Shown here one piece after another: positions 61,442-64,000 of a DNA stretch of 64,000 nt (position 1 is the stretch's first letter; each line of letters begins with the position of its first letter). Below the pieces are notes generated by a model. The model worked only from the letters and a program-made list of their open reading frames with translations, was not told the origin of the DNA and ran no database searches. A program made the position numbers and the translations under genes. Source of the stretch: Methylobacter sp015476545. Lineage in GTDB: Bacteria > Pseudomonadota > Gammaproteobacteria > Methylococcales > Methylomonadaceae. Location of the stretch: NCBI RefSeq assembly GCF_052162025.1, contig NZ_CP197401.1, positions 1,922,001 through 1,986,000 on the forward strand, given 5' to 3'.

Positions 61442-64000
61442 ACAGATTCACACGGACAGGCGGCGCCGGTGCTTGATTGCTGAACCGGATCAATAGGGTT
61501 GATGCTGTGCTGCCGGGCGGAAACCAGTATGGAAATCGCTTTGGAGCCGGTAATCACGGCATTGTCGGCAATGCTGGTTTCAGTGCCGTCGCCGCTCTGG
61601 GCCGGATAGCGGTGGGCCAATTGAAAATCGGTCACATAATCGACGTAAGGCAGTTCCTCAACGAAATTGAGCAATACCGAACGATAAATCTTGCCGCCAA
61701 TGTTGGGGCTGCCGTCTTCAGTGAATGCCCAGGGCGAGAGAAAACGGGTGATGGCCTGATTTAACCGGCTGGTGTAAAAGCCTTTGTCCAGGCCTGAGTT
61801 GAAACAGACTTTAAAACGCGCCTCGACTTCTTCGAACTGGGGGTTCTTGACATGCAGCTGGACCGTTCCCGGCAGCCGTTTTTGCAAAAACGTTTTGATC
61901 TCCTCCAGAAGCCCCAGGCTGGTGTAAGGGCGCAACGGATCGCGCTCGTTGTGAAATTGCTGGTTCGGAACGGTAATGACCGTGACATGGCCGGGGGCTA
62001 GTTCGCGATAGATGTTCCTGCCGTTGTCCTGGTCATAACAGGTATGATTCAGGCATTTTGCCTGATAAATTTGCGGAAACGCTTCCAGAATCAGGTGCTC
62101 ATAGTCCCAGAGCGCGATGGCCCGGTCTTTATGCCGCAGGCGTTCGCTGACGCGGGTATAAAAGGCATCGGCCTGCTCGGCGCCCTTGCCGCCGAAACCG
62201 GGGAACGGCTGATGTATGCTTTTGACAGCGGCGTCCGGGATGGCAAGTTTGCGGATGGAGCCGGCTGCCAGGGCAGTGGCCGGAAACGCCGGATCGTTAT
62301 CCCGGTTGCTGAAGGTGGCGGTTAAGCCCTGGGCGGCAACCCGCTGCAAGCGGCAGACGGCATCGCTCTCGCTGGCGACGGCGGCCTTGATCCAGTACTG
62401 TCCGGCAGGCAACAGGCTATTGGCCGCGGAAGCATCGGCGGGTATCTGCAAGGTAATGATTCCGGAATGCAGCAGTTCATGGCTGCCGTCCTGGATAGCG
62501 TTGGCGGCAAAGTCTATCCATTCGTTGTCGCGCAGATAACTCCAGTGGATATGCTGCGGTTTCGGCTTGACGGATAACGGATCGGCGGTACCCTCAGCTA
62601 CCTGAAATAATAGCGCCAGGTTCTGCCCCGGATTGAGATCGCTGACGCCGATGTAGAATTCGGCCGCCTGACCGGCGGTATCAGTAAAGTGCTTGAACTG
62701 CGGCAGCAAATAAATAGCCGGATCGGGCGCGGCGATTTTCAGAAACGGATGCTGTTCGGCCTGTCCGAACGGCGCCAGATGGAAAAAACGCGCCTGGCGG
62801 TTTTCGAAGCCGGCTTGATCTACGCTTTTAAACGTCAGAAGTTGCGCAGCGGTATAGTCCAGCGTCAGCTCACTGATGAAAGGGCCTACGGGCGGGACTG
62901 GCTTTGACTTGGCAGGGCTTCCGGTAACGCCGGCAGCCTTGGCGGCAGCGCTTCCGGTAGCGTTGGCAGTCCCGGTGGAAGAGCCAGTGATGTAATCGAT
63001 CAAGTCCTGTTCGTATTGGCGCTGCCCAAAGTCCTGCAGTAGTCTTAACCGTAAATAGCCATGCCGGGATGCCGTGTCGAAAGGCGTCGGCGCTGAAAGA
63101 TCGGGGGCATCGACAAACAGCCGGCTCAGATCGGCTGTGTGAGTGATTGCCGGGGCCTGAGAACTCGGGGCATTGGCAGACGGGCGGCTTGAACAGGCAT
63201 CGTCAATGGCAGTCGATGTTGAAAAGCCGGGGATATCGGCAAACGCGCGGCTCAGATCAGCCGTCAGCTTCAACTGGCTGCCGGTGACAGGGAATTGCAG
63301 GCCCTTGATCTCCTCCCAGGTGCCGGCTTTCAGAAACTCCGCCCCTATTTCTACGTCTTTGGCGTCGGGGTAGGGTGCAGGAAGATTCTGCCATTTCAGC
63401 TTGAGCGTGCATTCGACAAGCCGCTTCTGGAAGGCTTCCTTGCAACCGATAATCAGGCTGCTGTTGGACACAGGCAAAGCGCCAAAAGGTTGAAACGGCT
63501 TGCTGGTGTCGACCGGGCCGAAATCGTTGCTGACCGTCAGCGTTTTCAGATCATTTACCGTAACGGTCAGGAGGATCTGGTTCAGGCGCAACGTTTTCAG
63601 TTTGTCATAGGCAAAATTGCGGCCGGGGTTGTGGGCCAGCTTTACCAGTAACACCGGCAAATCGGTATCCAGACTGTAACCATGGACTTTAGCCAGATAA
63701 GGGGTGATGGCAGGGGCCGAGCCATCCAGCGTCAACACGATTTGCTGTTTATTGGGCAGGCTTGCCGTTACCGGAATCCAGTCCTTTTTGCCGCTGACAA
63801 AGCAGAGCAGATCCGTACTGCCGATGCGGTCGGGCAACGGGGCCGGAAAGATCAGCGTGATCGTGCGGCGGCCTTCCGACAGCAACAAATAATGCGAGGC
63901 CAGCGCAAAGCCGATTTCGGCCTTGGGCATTCTGATCTCGCTCAGCGTTCCCAGGCTGTAAACTTTGTTAAAGAACGGATGCCAGGAGTGATCCGCCGAA
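61438..64000 (-). CDS. eCIS baseplate J/gp47-like protein, 5' part beyond the window
   Basis: The frame is open from the window edge on the minus strand through 61438. The 23 codons upstream of the ATG at 63930 are coding in style (HSWHPFFNKVYSLGTLSEIR), so the true start lies beyond 64000. The visible ~850 residues include VSERLRHKDRAIALWDYEHL and LEEIKTFLQKRLPGTVQLHV, baseplate J-type features. It should form part of the wedge that triggers contraction. Confidence 0.8.
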   Translation of the reverse strand, partial: SADHSWHPFFNKVYSLGTLSEIRMPKAEIGFALASHYLLLSEGRRTITLIFPAPLPDRIGSTDLLCFVSGKKDWIPVTASLPNKQQIVLTLDGSAPAITPYLAKVHGYSLDTDLPVLLVKLAHNPGRNFAYDKLKTLRLNQILLTVTVNDLKTLTVSNDFGPVDTSKPFQPFGALPVSNSSLIIGCKEAFQKRLVECTLKLKWQNLPAPYPDAKDVEIGAEFLKAGTWEEIKGLQFPVTGSQLKLTADLSRAFADIPGFSTSTAIDDACSSRPSANAPSSQAPAITHTADLSRLFVDAPDLSAPTPFDTASRHGYLRLRLLQDFGQRQYEQDLIDYITGSSTGTANATGSAAAKAAGVTGSPAKSKPVPPVGPFISELTLDYTAAQLLTFKSVDQAGFENRQARFFHLAPFGQAEQHPFLKIAAPDPAIYLLPQFKHFTDTAGQAAEFYIGVSDLNPGQNLALLFQVAEGTADPLSVKPKPQHIHWSYLRDNEWIDFAANAIQDGSHELLHSGIITLQIPADASAANSLLPAGQYWIKAAVASESDAVCRLQRVAAQGLTATFSNRDNDPAFPATALAAGSIRKLAIPDAAVKSIHQPFPGFGGKGAEQADAFYTRVSERLRHKDRAIALWDYEHLILEAFPQIYQAKCLNHTCYDQDNGRNIYRELAPGHVTVITVPNQQFHNERDPLRPYTSLGLLEEIKTFLQKRLPGTVQLHVKNPQFEEVEARFKVCFNSGLDKGFYTSRLNQAITRFLSPWAFTEDGSPNIGGKIYRSVLLNFVEELPYVDYVTDFQLAHRYPAQSGDGTETSIADNAVITGSKAISILVSARQHSINPIDPVQQSSTGAACPCESV

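Overview
The window looks like chromosome of a gammaproteobacterial (type I, Methylococcales-like) methanotroph or close methylotroph. The main evidence is a cluster for the tetrahydromethanopterin (H4MPT) C1 pathway: formaldehyde-activating enzyme (fae), methenyl-H4MPT cyclohydrolase (mch), beta-RFAP synthase, aminodeoxychorismate synthase and methanofuran-type cofactor genes. A Csp-type copper-storage protein fits the same picture. No rRNA or tRNA genes were seen. One tmRNA gene is present.

Layout. (1) 1-16.4 kb: the end of an LTA-synthase/sulfatase-type gene and a Crp/Fnr regulator, then a long run of small envelope or stress-type genes. These include RlpA, three BON-domain proteins, two DUF883 proteins, ferritin-like proteins, an EF-hand protein, a YqjE-like protein, an SmbP-like metal binder, a PRC-barrel protein, hemerythrin, Csp, and the tiny membrane proteins DUF3096 and DUF3309. 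An intact IS982-family element with a 6-bp target duplication and several palindromic repeats interrupt this run. It ends in a decayed N-ATPase operon (atpD-atpC-atpQ fragments plus an intact-looking atpR). (2) 16.4-18.9 kb: gluconokinase, gluconolactonase-like protein and glucose dehydrogenase, together a direct route from glucose to 6-phosphogluconate. (3) 19.8-29.2 kb: a complete type I-E CRISPR-Cas locus (cas3-cse1-cse2-cas7-cas5-cas6e-cas1-cas2) followed by a leader and an array of 12 intact repeats, one degenerate repeat, and a decayed tail that keeps the 61-bp register. (4) 29.5-41.7 kb: H4MPT/methylofuran genes (nucleotidyltransferase, HAD phosphatase, beta-RFAP synthase, two ATP-grasp proteins, mch, CitG-like, fae, HisA-like, MfnD-like ATP-grasp, MfnF-like, pabB, MfnE-like kinase). 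(5) 41.7-46.8 kb: a DUF2959 protein, a lipoprotein, two overlapping dynamin-like GTPases and ssrA (tmRNA). (6) 46.8-64 kb: an IS3-type transposase remnant, then a minus-strand extracellular contractile injection system (eCIS) cluster running off the right edge. It holds baseplate-J-type proteins, a baseplate-associated protein with a C-terminal nucleotidyltransferase-like domain, a CIS tape-measure protein, a large DUF4157 metallopeptidase-like protein with an AT-rich C-terminus, an AT-rich small partner gene, and an AAA+ ATPase.

The least explained material is at the distal end of the eCIS cluster: the AT-rich C-terminal part of the DUF4157 protein with the AT-rich gene next to it (possible cargo/toxin and partner), and the nucleotidyltransferase-like tail on the baseplate-associated protein. 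Other points of note are the mosaic cse1 gene, the register-preserving decay of the CRISPR tail, the N-ATPase relic, the paired GTPases beside ssrA, and three unassigned enzymes inside the cofactor cluster.
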